The position numbers and the translations under genes were made by a program. 64,000 nucleotides of DNA from positions 37,536,488 through 37,600,487 of the forward strand of contig OX381721.1 of assembly GCA_947462335.1 (NCBI GenBank). Reading direction: 5' to 3'. The notes under the pieces are model-generated. The model saw only the letters and a program-made list of their open reading frames with translations, was not told where the DNA came from and did no database searches. The stretch is from Harmothoe impar. Lineage: Eukaryota; Annelida; Polychaeta; Phyllodocida; Polynoidae. Numbering within the stretch: position 1 is the first letter of the stretch; the number at the start of each line of letters is the position of its first letter. This document shows positions 11,412 to 21,314 of the stretch, one piece after another.

Positions 11412-12734
11412 CTAATATTCAACTGTTACCATGCGTGTCTCAGATACTGTGTACAACCCTGGAGTCAACATGTATATCACCGCTACTACTGATTTGGTTA
11501 AATTTGTCTTAAACCTAATTTCCAGTCGAGTATTAGCCTTTCTTATAACGGGAAATACTCCATCCTGTAAGTCAAGATGACTTTGCACGTTGAAACAGAA
11601 GAGACAATTTCCATTGGCAAAATCTTTTTTAGAGAATGAGCTACCCTGTCCTCTAGTGACAGCTAGAAAAGCTTCATATTCTTCAGCAAAATTGTTGTTC
11701 TCAAAGTCAGGTTCCATAGGTCGATCCGGAACGCTGTGTGATCCTACTTGGAGAGAGACGTAGTTCAGGTTGAAATGTTCAAAATTATAAGGTGACTTTG
11801 TGTAATTTCCAGTGAAAGCATCGGAATCTACTAAGCCGAGTACAAGTAAACTCGGGATTCGATCTGCTAGAACTTGAGATATTGAAAAAGAGTAAACTTG
11901 CGCTGGAATAACATGATTTCTCATGTAAACTCTTGGATAACCATATATTGCTTTTTTTCCATTCGCTAACAACTCGCTGTGACGCACTAATACCTCTGCT
12001 CTTATTTTAACATAAGTGACTGTAAGGTACATATTTAATATTGACACTTTGTATCTAGTGTCAGCACTACTTGATATCAAACGGAATGCATCCAAAGCCT
12101 GATAGAAAGTAAGATATACATTCAGTCCATTTACTAAAAATTTATTCAATTTTTCTATGTATTCCAATCCAATAGGTCCCTTTACTACTATAGATTTCCC
12201 AGTCTTTGTCAATGCATGTCGTGCTATAAGTCCTGCGTTAGGTTTAACGGCCGAAGTAGTTGGTGTTGATGTGCCCACTGCTTCCGTACTGTCTTGGAAA
12301 TAACCACGTTGTTCACCCAGTGAGGTCTTTGCTTCCTTGTCAACAGTAAGAATCATTTCCATGTAATTTTTATATGGAAACATAGATCCTACATCAGGAT
12401 TTACCTCAGTACCTGACATGGTGACTCCAACTTGACTGAAAACACTAGTAAGAGGGAGATTAGTCAGGGTAACTAGGTCTGTTTCATCCACCTCATCGTC
12501 AACACCTTTGGTTATTTTCATTTCAATCGTCATGGAGCTGGCTGAACCGTCAATATATCCACTGGTATAAGGTTCTATACGAAAACCTATGGGTGATCCT
12601 GCATTTATTGCTGATTTTGGGTAATACCTGACACGTTCAGTGTCTAAAATTGATGTATCCATTTTAGGTGCTTCGAATACAGCAAGTTTAGAGGAAAACC
12701 CCTCTTCACTTTCACTGAATTTATATTCCTGCAT
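11412..12734 (-). CDS. Polinton major capsid protein (double jelly-roll)
   Basis: 440 residues, intronless, last gene of the capsid block. It shows the order of features I expect from adintovirus/Polinton hexon-like capsid proteins: an N-terminal 'RVRYYPKSAINAGSPIGFRI' strand region, 'SMFPYKNYMEMIL' near residue 120, 'KGPIGLEYIEKLNKFLVNGLNVYLTF' leading into the second barrel, and near the C-terminus 'SSFSKKDFANGNCLFCFNV' and 'NTRLEIRFKTNLTK'. It forms the pseudohexagonal shell of the presumed virion. The coding frame is intact with no stops. The next gene upstream ends 15 bp before its ATG, so the two may share a transcript. Identification is by pattern memory, not by a search, but neighbours and length agree. 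Confidence 0.88.
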   Translation of the reverse strand: MQEYKFSESEEGFSSKLAVFEAPKMDTSILDTERVRYYPKSAINAGSPIGFRIEPYTSGYIDGSASSMTIEMKITKGVDDEVDETDLVTLTNLPLTSVFSQVGVTMSGTEVNPDVGSMFPYKNYMEMILTVDKEAKTSLGEQRGYFQDSTEAVGTSTPTTSAVKPNAGLIARHALTKTGKSIVVKGPIGLEYIEKLNKFLVNGLNVYLTFYQALDAFRLISSSADTRYKVSILNMYLTVTYVKIRAEVLVRHSELLANGKKAIYGYPRVYMRNHVIPAQVYSFSISQVLADRIPSLLVLGLVDSDAFTGNYTKSPYNFEHFNLNYVSLQVGSHSVPDRPMEPDFENNNFAEEYEAFLAVTRGQGSSFSKKDFANGNCLFCFNVQSHLDLQDGVFPVIRKANTRLEIRFKTNLTKSVVAVIYMLTPGLYTVSETRMVTVEY

Positions 12735-12749
12735 TATGTTATATTTGGA

Positions 12750-13211
12750 TTACTTTTTCCTGGACTTCTTACTGACACCGAGTGTAGTGGTAGACTGTGA
12801 CTTTCTTTTCCTTTGCAGTCTTTTTATAGTTACTGCAGAGGATGATTTCTTTTTATTACTACGCACGGAAGAAGAGGCGGACTTCTTTTTTCCTTTCCTG
12901 CCACCTGTCCCGGTACTACTGGAAGCGGCCATGTTGAAAGTAATATTTTCTGTGTCTGGACCATCTGCACGTTTTTCTTTTTCTTTAGTTTGCTCTAATA
13001 TTTGCTGAACTGGAGAGACAATGTTAGGATGAGATATTGTTTTGTTTGAGCTCTTGTGTACTTTGGCTTTTTTGTAGCTCCTTACTTTATGAAAAGAATG
13101 TAATCCTGTTTCATCTGTGAAATTATCATGTGATACACTCCTACTTTTAGATTTAGGGTCAATACTCCTAGACCATGCTGCGACACTTATACCTAGTGGT
13201 ACTAAAACCAT
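12750..13211 (-). CDS. basic nuclear/core-like protein between the capsid genes
   Basis: 153 residues. The N-terminal half is mixed. The C-terminal half is very rich in Lys, Arg and Ser, with 'GGRKGKKKSASSSVRSNKKK' and 'IKRLQRKRKSQ', a composition typical of DNA-condensing core proteins and nuclear localisation signals. It lies 15 bp from the major capsid ATG and 9 bp after the penton-like gene, which fits a virion component. Adenoviruses carry small basic core proteins near their capsid genes, but I see no specific homology, so this is a role by composition and position. Confidence 0.68.
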   Translation of the reverse strand: MVLVPLGISVAAWSRSIDPKSKSRSVSHDNFTDETGLHSFHKVRSYKKAKVHKSSNKTISHPNIVSPVQQILEQTKEKEKRADGPDTENITFNMAASSSTGTGGRKGKKKSASSSVRSNKKKSSSAVTIKRLQRKRKSQSTTTLGVSKKSRKK

Positions 13212-13220
13212 ATTGAATAT

Positions 13221-13658
13221 CTATGTGCTGTTTTTGGTGATGTGAAGTGTGCAGTATGTCACGGCGTGCTGTAGTGAGAGAGACGTTGCACTGCTGTCCT
13301 TTAAGTAGAGATGCAGGTTTGTGATTCGTTCTTGAGCCAGTGGTACATAACGCACGTGACCAGGTTCAAATACACTCTTGATGCAGTCTTTCAATCTGAC
13401 AGACAGTAATAAGTTGACCTGTGTGTCATTGAATACTGAGGGTTCAACAACGTCACAGCATACATGAATTGGGTTGGTCAGGATATGTTTTGGAAGAGCT
13501 ATTTTTGTGGGTATATCAATGTAGAAATCCAATATCCCAATTTTCCAAGTCTCATGACGACTAAAAAAAAGGGCACTTGGTAATGTTACTACAAAATCGG
13601 TCCCTTTATTCCGATAATGAAATCCTGACATATCCTTAGATGTGAGATGTAGATACAT
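13221..13658 (-). CDS. penton-like minor capsid protein (single jelly-roll)
   Basis: 145 residues beginning MYLHLTSKDMSGFHYRNKGTDF and continuing 'FVVTLPSALFF...WKIGILDFYIDIPTK'. This is the usual opening of Polinton/adintovirus minor capsid proteins: short N-terminal strand, 'F.v.LP..i.L...WevgL.ei..P'. It also has the late 'ITNLHLYLKD' motif. Proteins of this family form the pentameric capsid vertices. At 145 residues it is short but covers the jelly-roll core. It sits between the basic protein and the integrase with gaps of only 9 and 22 bp. Confidence 0.75.
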   Translation of the reverse strand: MYLHLTSKDMSGFHYRNKGTDFVVTLPSALFFSRHETWKIGILDFYIDIPTKIALPKHILTNPIHVCCDVVEPSVFNDTQVNLLLSVRLKDCIKSVFEPGHVRYVPLAQERITNLHLYLKDSSATSLSLQHAVTYCTLHITKNST

Positions 13659-13680
13659 GATGTGTTCTGTGCAGCGTCAT

Positions 13681-14838
13681 CTACACATCTGACAGTTGTG
13701 ATTCAGGAATCCAGCTGTTATACTTTTTGCTCCACCCTAACCACTTGACTAGTACCTCTACACGTTTATTATTTTTGGGTCCTACTGTTCTTCTTTTCAT
13801 TTCTTCTTCCACTTCATATATAGCTTGGTCATCCCCTTCAATTAAAGCTTTTTGTAATTCCTCTGTATAAAACTCTCCCACAATACTTTCATTGTCCCAT
13901 GTCTTAATTTGATATTTTTGAAAACCTTGATGCATCCGTCTGTGAACAATAGTGTAAATCATTTTACTCCAGGAATGATCATATGCTCTGTGAAATGTTT
14001 CTCGCAAGTATGATATCCTTACTCTATCTCCTATATCAAAATTATATGCTGTATTTGGACCGGTCTTTGTTGTTTTGTCATTTCGTTTATATTGCCAATG
14101 CCATAACTCAGTTTTTTCAGTGGCACACATCGCTTCATTTGGAGTGGAATTAAGTGCTGCATGGTTTGAATTATTATATGCGTTTGTTATTTCATGTAAA
14201 TAATTTACCCAATCAAAATTGTTATGTGCTCGAAACATTCTAGCAATTCTCATTCTCAGGGTCTGAATAACACGTTCACCATGAGAAGTTTTTATCTCAT
14301 TACTAGTTAAATAATGTTTAATGTTCTGAGAAATGAAAAATTCTTTCATAGTTTTATTTACAAACTCGGAACCATGATCTGTTCTTATAGTTTTCGGCCT
14401 CTCATTGTACAGAAAAATATCTTCATATGCTTTCTTCACCGTAACTCCGCGTAAAGCTGTAAGTTTGTGTGTGTATAAAAATCTTGTGAAAACATCCACA
14501 CAAACTAAAATATAGCCATATCCATCGTTGTCAGCTGTGTTATATTTCATGGAAAGACAATCACAATCCCACATTTGATCTTTATAGCTCACTATCACTT
14601 TAGGACGGTCAAATCGTTTTCTTGCTGGTTTAAACAATGCATAGCTGTCTTGTGATGCCAACCAGGACTTTATCTTCTTTAAGGATATTTTATGTTTTCC
14701 TTCTGCCTTGACAGCTTTATATACAGTTCCAGCACCAGTAAATCCGGCAGCATGTGTAGGATCATAATATATCCTGTTCAAATACTGTCTGATTTCATTT
14801 TCCTTTTCAGACTGGGTCAATACTGGGATACTATCCAT
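13681..14838 (-). CDS. Polinton DDE integrase with C-terminal chromodomain
   Basis: 385 residues. The catalytic core reads 'MWDCDCLSM' (Asp at ~93), 'IRTDHGSEFV' (Asp ~154) and 'SHGERVIQT' (Glu ~188), the retroviral-type DDE triad. Around 275-335 is an SH3-like region ('DIGDRVRISYLRETFHRAY'). Residues ~340-385 form a chromodomain ('EVLVKWLGWSKKYNSWIPE') that could bind modified histones and guide target choice. The enzyme joins the element ends to target DNA and leaves 6-bp duplications. All three acidic residues are present and the frame is intact, so it may be active. It is the natural candidate to mobilise the nested element, whose ends also start AGTAGT. It lies 48 bp after the 448-codon gene. 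Confidence 0.95.
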   Translation of the reverse strand: MDSIPVLTQSEKENEIRQYLNRIYYDPTHAAGFTGAGTVYKAVKAEGKHKISLKKIKSWLASQDSYALFKPARKRFDRPKVIVSYKDQMWDCDCLSMKYNTADNDGYGYILVCVDVFTRFLYTHKLTALRGVTVKKAYEDIFLYNERPKTIRTDHGSEFVNKTMKEFFISQNIKHYLTSNEIKTSHGERVIQTLRMRIARMFRAHNNFDWVNYLHEITNAYNNSNHAALNSTPNEAMCATEKTELWHWQYKRNDKTTKTGPNTAYNFDIGDRVRISYLRETFHRAYDHSWSKMIYTIVHRRMHQGFQKYQIKTWDNESIVGEFYTEELQKALIEGDDQAIYEVEEEMKRRTVGPKNNKRVEVLVKWLGWSKKYNSWIPESQLSDV

Positions 14839-14886
14839 GACTGTGGTTATACCATATGTAATTTTAAATTATTTAATTTTTTTTTT

Positions 14887-16233
14887 TCAGCTTTTCCATC
14901 CACTTCTCCAGCCTTCTTTATGAGTCCCTGCATTAATCCTTTTAGGACGAGGGTTATATCGTGTTATAAGGGAAGAAGGCAAAACTTTTTTTTGTCCTAC
15001 TCCTGATGAAGATTTAGATGAACTGTTATCCTCTATATCTTGTTTCTCCTTTTGTAATGATTTTAACTGTTTATTTTTTTTTCTTTCAGGCGGAACGCCG
15101 GGTGGCGGAAGCGGCGCAGAGAGTGATACAGGCAGTATCTCATGCTCCCGATCCGCCAACTGAGATGCCTTGTTCAAATGATCCAGTGTCACCTGATTCC
15201 ACTGCTCCTGTTCATTCTCACCTGTACCCGACCGATTTACCTTTGAATCCTGGTTCCGATGTGCAAGGGGTGTTGAATGTAACACCGGAGATTCCTTCTG
15301 CTCCTGAGATAAGTCAGGTTGAACAACAACAAGGGGAGCTGAAATCTGATGCAGAGCACGTTTCCGAAGATTCACCACGTTCCATAACGACCCCCACTCA
15401 CCCGGTTTCTTCTCAAGATCTGATTCAAGATTTACGTCCCTCTTTAATGCTACCTTCTCCAAGTTGGCGCCCTGCTCCTCGGGAAATGTCTCACCCACCG
15501 ATGATTCCGAATCCCTTACAGTATTGGAATCCTTTACATTCTGGTCAGGATGTAATGCAACAAGCTGATCCGAGCTCCCCTTTCTATCAACAAGATGACC
15601 GTTTTTACGATATGACTTATGTGCCACCGGAATCTGGTTCTGATGTGTTATTCCCTGATCCTCCGAGGACTGGATCAATGACTTTTTATCAACCCCAGGC
15701 CTCTTCCAACGACGTCGGGTATGATGATCAGGACCAATGTTTGGATCCCCCTCGTTATGATCGATTTCTTCCTCCCGGGATACAACGTCAGGTGAAAGGA
15801 CTGGTGAGTCGCCTTGGTGTTCAATCCTGTGTGAAATCACGGGAAGCTGAACTGTCGATACGTGAGGTGTTGAAGGATTTGGCCTCTCCAAGGAAGAGGT
15901 TGATTTTGACTCCTTCCCCTTCAACTTCTGCTTCACACTCTGACTGTTCTCTGGACTCTTATGATTCAGAGCAGACTTTAATGCATTCACATGAGCAGGA
16001 GAAGGACGACGTGGCTGAAGCAGCGCCTCTGAGGGCTCAACGGTCGGGGAGTCATTTGTTGAAGGAGATTTCAGATCCGTATGGTCGTCTTCCACCGTTG
16101 TATGATCGTCTCCGACCGTTGAGCCATGATCATCAGAAGATGTGGTAAGTTCACTGGATTTTGAATTAGGGTCATGATTTTTCAATTTACTATATTCCTC
16201 AAAAGGTAAAGTTATGTATTTCCTCATATTCAA
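14887..16233 (-). CDS. 448-aa disordered Polinton protein, function unknown
   Basis: The N-terminus (MNMRKYITLPFEEYSKLKNH) and the C-terminus (SLITRYNPRPKRINAG...GWRSGWKS) look like conserved ends of a structural protein and have local AT-rich composition like the neighbours. Between them, residues ~30-380 are Ser/Asp/His/Gln-rich with no domain. That middle part lies exactly opposite a long + strand open frame (15090-16144) and is visibly more GC-rich than its surroundings. The gene sits 15 bp downstream of the 110-aa gene and 48 bp upstream of the integrase, in operon-like spacing. The ends are convincing; whether the middle is read in this strand, the other or both is open. I recognise no named family. 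Confidence 0.6.
   Translation of the reverse strand: MNMRKYITLPFEEYSKLKNHDPNSKSSELTTSSDDHGSTVGDDHTTVEDDHTDLKSPSTNDSPTVEPSEALLQPRRPSPAHVNALKSALNHKSPENSQSVKQKLKGKESKSTSSLERPNPSTPHVSTVQLPVISHRIEHQGDSPVLSPDVVSREEEIDHNEGDPNIGPDHHTRRRWKRPGVDKKSLIQSSEDQGITHQNQIPVAHKSYRKNGHLVDRKGSSDQLVALHPDQNVKDSNTVRDSESSVGETFPEEQGANLEKVALKRDVNLESDLEKKPGEWGSLWNVVNLRKRALHQISAPLVVVQPDLSQEQKESPVLHSTPLAHRNQDSKVNRSGTGENEQEQWNQVTLDHLNKASQLADREHEILPVSLSAPLPPPGVPPERKKNKQLKSLQKEKQDIEDNSSSKSSSGVGQKKVLPSSLITRYNPRPKRINAGTHKEGWRSGWKS
15090..16144 (+). CDS. possible antisense exon, 351 codons, overlapping the 448-aa gene
   Basis: On the + strand a 1,055-bp open stretch begins just after a strong acceptor (polyT then TTTCTTTCAG, AG at 15088-15089) and ends at a perfect donor GTAAGT (16145-16150). 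The product is Pro/Ser/Asp-rich but contains ordered-looking pieces such as 'YDRFLPPGIQRQVKGLVSRL' and 'AELSIREVLKDLASPRKRL'. Frame phase is 0 at the start and 2 at the end. I found no partner exons. Alternatives are a shadow of the - strand gene, or a captured foreign exon that happens to be open in both directions. Confidence 0.35.
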
Positions 16234-16248
16234 TGTATTATACCTACT

Positions 16249-16581
16249 TTATAACAATGGAATGAGTTTCTTCTTTATAGAGAGTAATAAATGTAATATC
16301 TTAAGGTGAGACTTCTGTACTAATGCCAGTCTTTTTTGAACTGTGATGTCTTTGTTAGCCAATGTAATAAATGTGTTGTGATGTAATTTTATGATATCCT
16401 TTGTTTTCTTGCTGACTGGAAGTGTTAGGACGTTCCTAATAATTTCAGATAAACACTCCACCTGTTTGTCTGACGCTGTTACTAACAAAGCTTCTCCTTG
16501 AACATTGTCAGATGACATGAGTAGTCTGATGTAATGTTCACACTGTCGCAGCCTTTTTGACATGATGTGCAAAGAAGTCAA
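16249..16581 (-). CDS. conserved 110-aa Polinton protein, function unknown
   Basis: 110 residues, basic and helical, with 'MSKRLRQCEHYIRLL', 'SDKQVECLSEIIRNVLTLPV' and a Lys/Leu-rich end. The layout (positive start, 'qv.aLsEi..NvL..plskk.k', Lys-rich middle, hydrophobic end) resembles a small protein that I recall as common beside Polinton and adintovirus ATPase genes, without an assigned function. The recognition is from memory and should be weighed accordingly. An in-frame ATG (MSKR) six codons downstream is an alternative start. A TATAAATA lies ~75 bp upstream, so this gene probably leads its own transcript into the capsid block. Confidence 0.7.
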   Translation of the reverse strand: MTSLHIMSKRLRQCEHYIRLLMSSDNVQGEALLVTASDKQVECLSEIIRNVLTLPVSKKTKDIIKLHHNTFITLANKDITVQKRLALVQKSHLKILHLLLSIKKKLIPLL

Positions 16582-16656
16582 CTAAAATGGAACTAAGTTA
16601 AGGTGCTCACATCACCAATGTCGATGAAACAGTGACATCTCGCTGCATGCGACCGG

Positions 16657-16664
16657 TATTTATA
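16657..16664 (-). promoter_or_regulatory. TATA box ahead of the capsid/integrase block
   Basis: TATAAATA on the - strand, ~75 bp before the ATG of the 110-aa gene, next to an ACCGGT hexamer (16652-16657). The following genes downstream are tightly packed, so this may be a shared late promoter. Confidence 0.55.
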
Positions 16665-16688
16665 CCCCGACCCGCTCCCATATACCGT

Positions 16689-17387
16689 TTACTCATACGT
16701 GATAAGATTTTCCCCCGGAAAAATATTTGTGAATATTCTAGCTCTTAACCGAGGAGAATCGGATGACATGTGGCGACTGACGTCAGCGGGGTGAAGAGAA
16801 ATAAGTTGATATCCGTATGCTTTTTTTAATACACAATCACGATAACTCAGCTTTAATACATCACCTAATCCTGTTTGTTTAGCTAATACATTTATTTGAC
16901 TAACATCCCTCGGATTACATAATACAAAGAAGTAATGGGTGTTCATTGAAAGATTGCGACTGCATTTTCCCTGAGCATATAGATTTTGTGCAATATACAG
17001 AACAGAAATAAATTTATGATGAGCATATTTCGTGAACAAATTCTGAGCCTCCACGCTCTTTACTACCTCTTCCATAAGATCATCTAACACTACTATGCAA
17101 TGTCGAGAACCATCTGTGAAAATGTTTAAATCTTCTTCGTTAGGTATTCCTCTTCTAAATTTGATTCCTGGCACTGTTTGACGCATTTCACTGAAAAGAG
17201 GCTGATCCACAGTCATACAATACAATACTTCATGTACAGGCGTGTCATAAATCGCATCTTTGAACTTCAGTATCTTGTGAACTAGTGTAGTTTTTCCGCT
17301 TCCACTGACACCAGAAACACAGCTGTTGCATGGGGATTTCAACGCAGGGAAAATGGTTCCATTTATTTTTTCCACACAGTGATCCAT
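16689..17387 (-). CDS. genome-packaging ATPase (A32/FtsK-like)
   Basis: 232 residues. Walker A is 'GVSGSGKTT' at ~26-34 and Walker B 'CIVVLDDL' at ~97-104, followed by Met/Glu. Residues ~134-155 ('HKFISVLYIAQNLYAQGKCS') contain the Gln/Asn-type sensor motif of A32-like packaging ATPases, after which comes 'THYFFVLCNPRD'. Such proteins pump viral DNA into capsids. The length is usual for Polinton ATPases, all key residues are present and the frame is clean. It lies between the polymerase (91 bp away) and the 110-aa gene (107 bp). Confidence 0.93.
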   Translation of the reverse strand: MDHCVEKINGTIFPALKSPCNSCVSGVSGSGKTTLVHKILKFKDAIYDTPVHEVLYCMTVDQPLFSEMRQTVPGIKFRRGIPNEEDLNIFTDGSRHCIVVLDDLMEEVVKSVEAQNLFTKYAHHKFISVLYIAQNLYAQGKCSRNLSMNTHYFFVLCNPRDVSQINVLAKQTGLGDVLKLSYRDCVLKKAYGYQLISLHPADVSRHMSSDSPRLRARIFTNIFPGENLITYE

Positions 17388-17478
17388 TCTGTATGAAGAG
17401 AAAACAGGTGGTTATGTGTTGCACTGTCTGTAGCTTCTCCCTGAATGAATCATGAGATACGTTGCGCAGTATTATATA

Positions 17479-20400
17479 TTACTGCTGCATGAAATCTGGA
17501 TCAGTTCTAAGATTGTCCCAAAACACACTCATCATATCAGCTCCAGGAAAAGTGCTGGGGTGCGATATTTCACTCATCTTTTCACTCAGTGCACAAGTAA
17601 AATATCCATCATTTCTACATCCTGGTTGAACAATAAGACAATCTTTTGTTTCTACTAATGTTGATATTATCTGAAATTTCAACATTGTAATTTTTTGCCA
17701 TAGAATATCACACATTATTTCTTCCCTGTCATGGAACCATGAAGTTTTCAGACGTAAAGTTTTGACAAGGCTTCTTACCTTCTCATGGTTTCGAGCTTTT
17801 AATATGTCCTCAGCTATGTCATTTCTGTCGTTGTATATCGCCATTTCATATGAAAATAAGTGAGAGCATGATCTAAAAATATATCCATGTCTTTGCATCG
17901 CTGACTGATAATCCAAAGACAAACAGTGTTTCTCAGGTTTCAGAATAAATGTATTATACTTCTCCCACGGATTCAGAGCAGATTTAATAGGAATAGTGTC
18001 AATTCCATTTTCTAGAACTGTCCTTTTGACATAAAAAAAATTAAATCCACGACGAATCTGTTTGTAAGTCATAATACAATTTTGAATTGATATAAATCCA
18101 AGGTTTTCAGCAGATCCTGTTACACGATGCATAAGTGCGTTTTCATATAAAGTTTTAGGGTCTACAAGACCTGACTTCTTTATTCCTTTAGCTTTAACAC
18201 AGTCAGGTTGATTTTCACGAGATAGGTGATAAGTTTTGGGGGCTATAGCAATGATTTCTGTTCCTGTTGCCTCTAGCTTAAACAATCCGCGTTCCCTCTT
18301 GTCATATTTCATATGCTTTTCACAACATTGTCTAGGAAACCAGTTTACGTTAGATGCTCTGAATGGTTTTCCTTCCGAATCTACATCATAACAGCGATTG
18401 AAAATAGCCTCATCGAATTCTTTCAGTTTTGAGGATTTTATTACCTGACGTAATGATGTCCCGGCTATACTAAGATACAGACTATCTGTATCCATGTGAG
18501 TTAATTCGAAATCTTTACGATCAATATAATAATCTAAACAATCATAATAAAATTCAAGCATTTTCAACTTGGCACTTTGCAATATGGTGAAGGCTAATTG
18601 AATAGGAATATCAAGATCAATTTTTTTCTTTGACATTTCTATTTCATACATTTCACCGGGTAAAGAAGTAGCAGATTTAAAGGATGGATTGTTTACAGCT
18701 AAATGAGCCTCATGTGTAGAATGTACATATTTCACATTACTGTGTTTAGTTTTATCCAATAGCAGTGAACCATATGAGGCATTACCTAAAATTTTACAAG
18801 TTTCTCCTAATATTTCTTTAGAAGGATCAATATCGCCTTGCCGTCTAGCGTTAGAAATGTAATCACAAAATCCTTCAAAACATTTCTCAAAGCGATACTC
18901 CACAACATCATACACCCTAGTAACCTCCAATCCTCGCTCTAAATACCATTTCAGCAAATTAGTAGCAAGAAAAATCTTTTTAGCCCCCATTCCCCCTACC
19001 AATAATTTTCGGGAGTTTGAAAACATGCCAGAATCATGGGATAGGCTATAACTCTGCATAGTTGGTCCCCAGTCGTCGAAATGTACCTCAGAATTGCAGA
19101 AAATTGGAGCCATTTCGCTGAAATAATCATATGGACTGACATCTCGTTCTTTACCTTCAGACCATTTTTCTGGTACCCTTATGTCTACCTGAACAAATCC
19201 CGTCAGTGTTCCATTTTCCACGTTATTTAGTATGGTTTGAGTGGAGACTGGACGTGGATATTTCAAATAAAACTGTGGAAACATGTCATTTATACTACTG
19301 CGGATGTCAGGATTGTCCTTCTTCAACTGAGAAAATTCACATTCATATATCACGTTCAATTCTATATTTCTTTTTCTAATATATTTTTCTCGTTCCAACG
19401 TAGCTTTCCTCTTTTTTTTCTGCATCTCTATTGTTGTGTCAGTGGTAGAAAATTTAGGATTACCGTCTACATCACGATTGAATCCGCATTTCTCAGGGTC
19501 ATGTCCGTGAGTCCAACATCCATGGATTTCATATCCTTTTGAAATTGGTTCTCCATTCGCATTTTTTGAAACAGAAAATCCATCTAATAAATAAGGTCCT
19601 ACAGGGAATTCTTTTCCAGAATTTAATTTATGTTGTATCTTAATTCCCTCTTTTTTTGCTTTCCAATTTAACCATTGATACATTTCCAGATGAGACCAGG
19701 ATACTTCAGGTTTAAATTTTCTTTCTTCCAGTCTTCTTATAGGAAATAATACCGGTAGATCTTCTCCCAGAGCATATAGATAAAGAGCATTGCAGTCAAA
19801 TCCTTCAATACTGTTGCATACACGATCTGGATTTCCACGTACAAAGGTTTCTCCTACTTTGGCGTGTCGTTTGAAAACAATGCTAGGTCCACCAAAAGCA
19901 CACTTCTTTATCTTGTGAAATAAATCCTGATGAGTATTGTTAAAACTAGCGAAGTATTTGTTATTTTCCTTGGCATGCTTGAAGAGAAGACGTCTCGCGA
20001 CTCCAGGGGCGGATATTGCCACTTTGAACACATCCACCCCCATGTCAAAATAATACTTTTGCAACTTTTCAGCTCCACTGACAAATGGACCAGTGTCTAA
20101 ATTGGCATAATGTTGTAAGAAATGCTCGAACAAAGTCATTCCTTTTTCCTCCCAAATTTTGAGTAATTCCATGTATTTGTTTTCTCCAGTACTGGGTTGG
20201 GTTCCTTTACTTCCTGCTGAGATCCATTCTTCATGTTCAGCATTTAATACATTACAATTCTTTAATTTTGAATAGAATGCGTCATATGGCGGTAATTTGG
20301 TGTACTTTAACTTTTCAACATCATCAAACCACTCGTATGGAAAGTAACTTTTTGATTCTTGAATGTCATACGCTTGTAAAAATCGAGAATATGAACATGC

Positions 20401-21226
20401 TGCAGCTAAATAGTTTGTTATATCTAAAAAGTTAAATTTGGTGGTGGAAATAGCTGTATATTGGTTACATTTTTTTACTACATACCCACAATCTGTAGCA
20501 AGACGTAAATGCTTTGGAAAATATTTTTTTATCAGATTTAAATCATATTTAGAAGAATTGAAACCTAATACTGGTAAACATTTCATGTAGTTTTCAAATC
20601 TATGTACTACATTTTGTGTACGGTGTGAGTGTAATTTTCTAGTATCCTCATGATCCATTGTCGATGTTCTGTCATGATGAGATGAGACATAAGTATCTTG
20701 TTGTATTTCAACATTTCCAACTGTTTCAGGACGATGATTGATAATATCACTGTTATGAGAATCCATTGTTTCACTGTTAATTTCATCCATAGGAAATTCA
20801 GAAAGTTTATCTTTTAACTTTGTGTAATATGACGACCATCTTGCCTCAGCTAAATAAAAAGATTTAGCTTGAATTTTCTCCAAATAATCACACATCTCCT
20901 TCACTAAATTATCAGGATCCTCATCTATAATACAGTGAGGATCAGTGAAACCTTCCACATTGGATGATATACTGACACAAACTGGAATATGTTCTGTAAT
21001 ATACTGGGTGTTAGCTTCCTCGTTGTTTTGGTGTACAGGTTTTAGTACCGATTCAAAATTGTATACTGCAAACCAAGGAAAAAACTGCAGCGCCGGATCT
21101 GTTGTAATTCCTAAAGTCTGTTGAATCTGGTCAAATATAGACAGATGTGGATGGTATATCCCTCCAGGGAAATTATACTTTACTCTATCACTGCAGTTTT
21201 TTTCATGGTCTTTCATTTTACATGAA
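17479..21226 (-). pseudogene. Polinton DNA polymerase B, C-terminal part (gene split by insertion)
   Basis: Downstream two thirds of a family-B, protein-primed type DNA polymerase. Counted from the first internal Met (21216): exonuclease region with 'VYNFES' (~51) and 'FNSSKYDLNLIKKY' (~217), polymerase motif A 'FDCNALYLYA' (~473), motif B 'KILGNASYG' (~807) and motif C 'MDTDSLYLS' (~906), then the thumb. The polymerase residues are intact. In Exo I the usual first Asp of D-x-E is Asn here. The gene is cut at the CGTGTG duplication by the nested 9.8-kb element; the other part is at 31018-33012. Omitting the insert and one duplicate gives a continuous frame of 1,797 codons including stop with no other damage. 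As it stands it could at best give an N-truncated protein from the Met at 21216. Confidence 0.93.
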
Positions 21227-21232
21227 CGTGTG
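21227..21232 (+). repeat. left target-site duplication of the nested element (CGTGTG)
   Basis: CGTGTG precedes AGTAGTATAG here and recurs at 31012-31017 directly after the mirror end. Both copies lie in the polymerase coding sequence. Confidence 0.95.
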
Positions 21233-21314
21233 AGTAGTATAGTATGTATCGGAACGGGACTATAGTTAAGTACTGTTTATTACTCAATCGACATGCAGCC
21301 AATCAGAGGCCTCC
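21233..21314 (+). repeat. left terminal inverted repeat of the nested element
   Basis: 82 bp matching the complement of 30930-31011 with two mismatches (positions near 21241 and 21292). It ends in CCAATCAGAGGCCTCC, after which the two ends diverge into different motif arrays. Confidence 0.93.

Noticed and set aside
12640..13008. 122-codon + strand frame over the basic core-like gene
   Set aside because: Phe/Leu/Ser-rich shadow of Lys-rich codons on the other strand.
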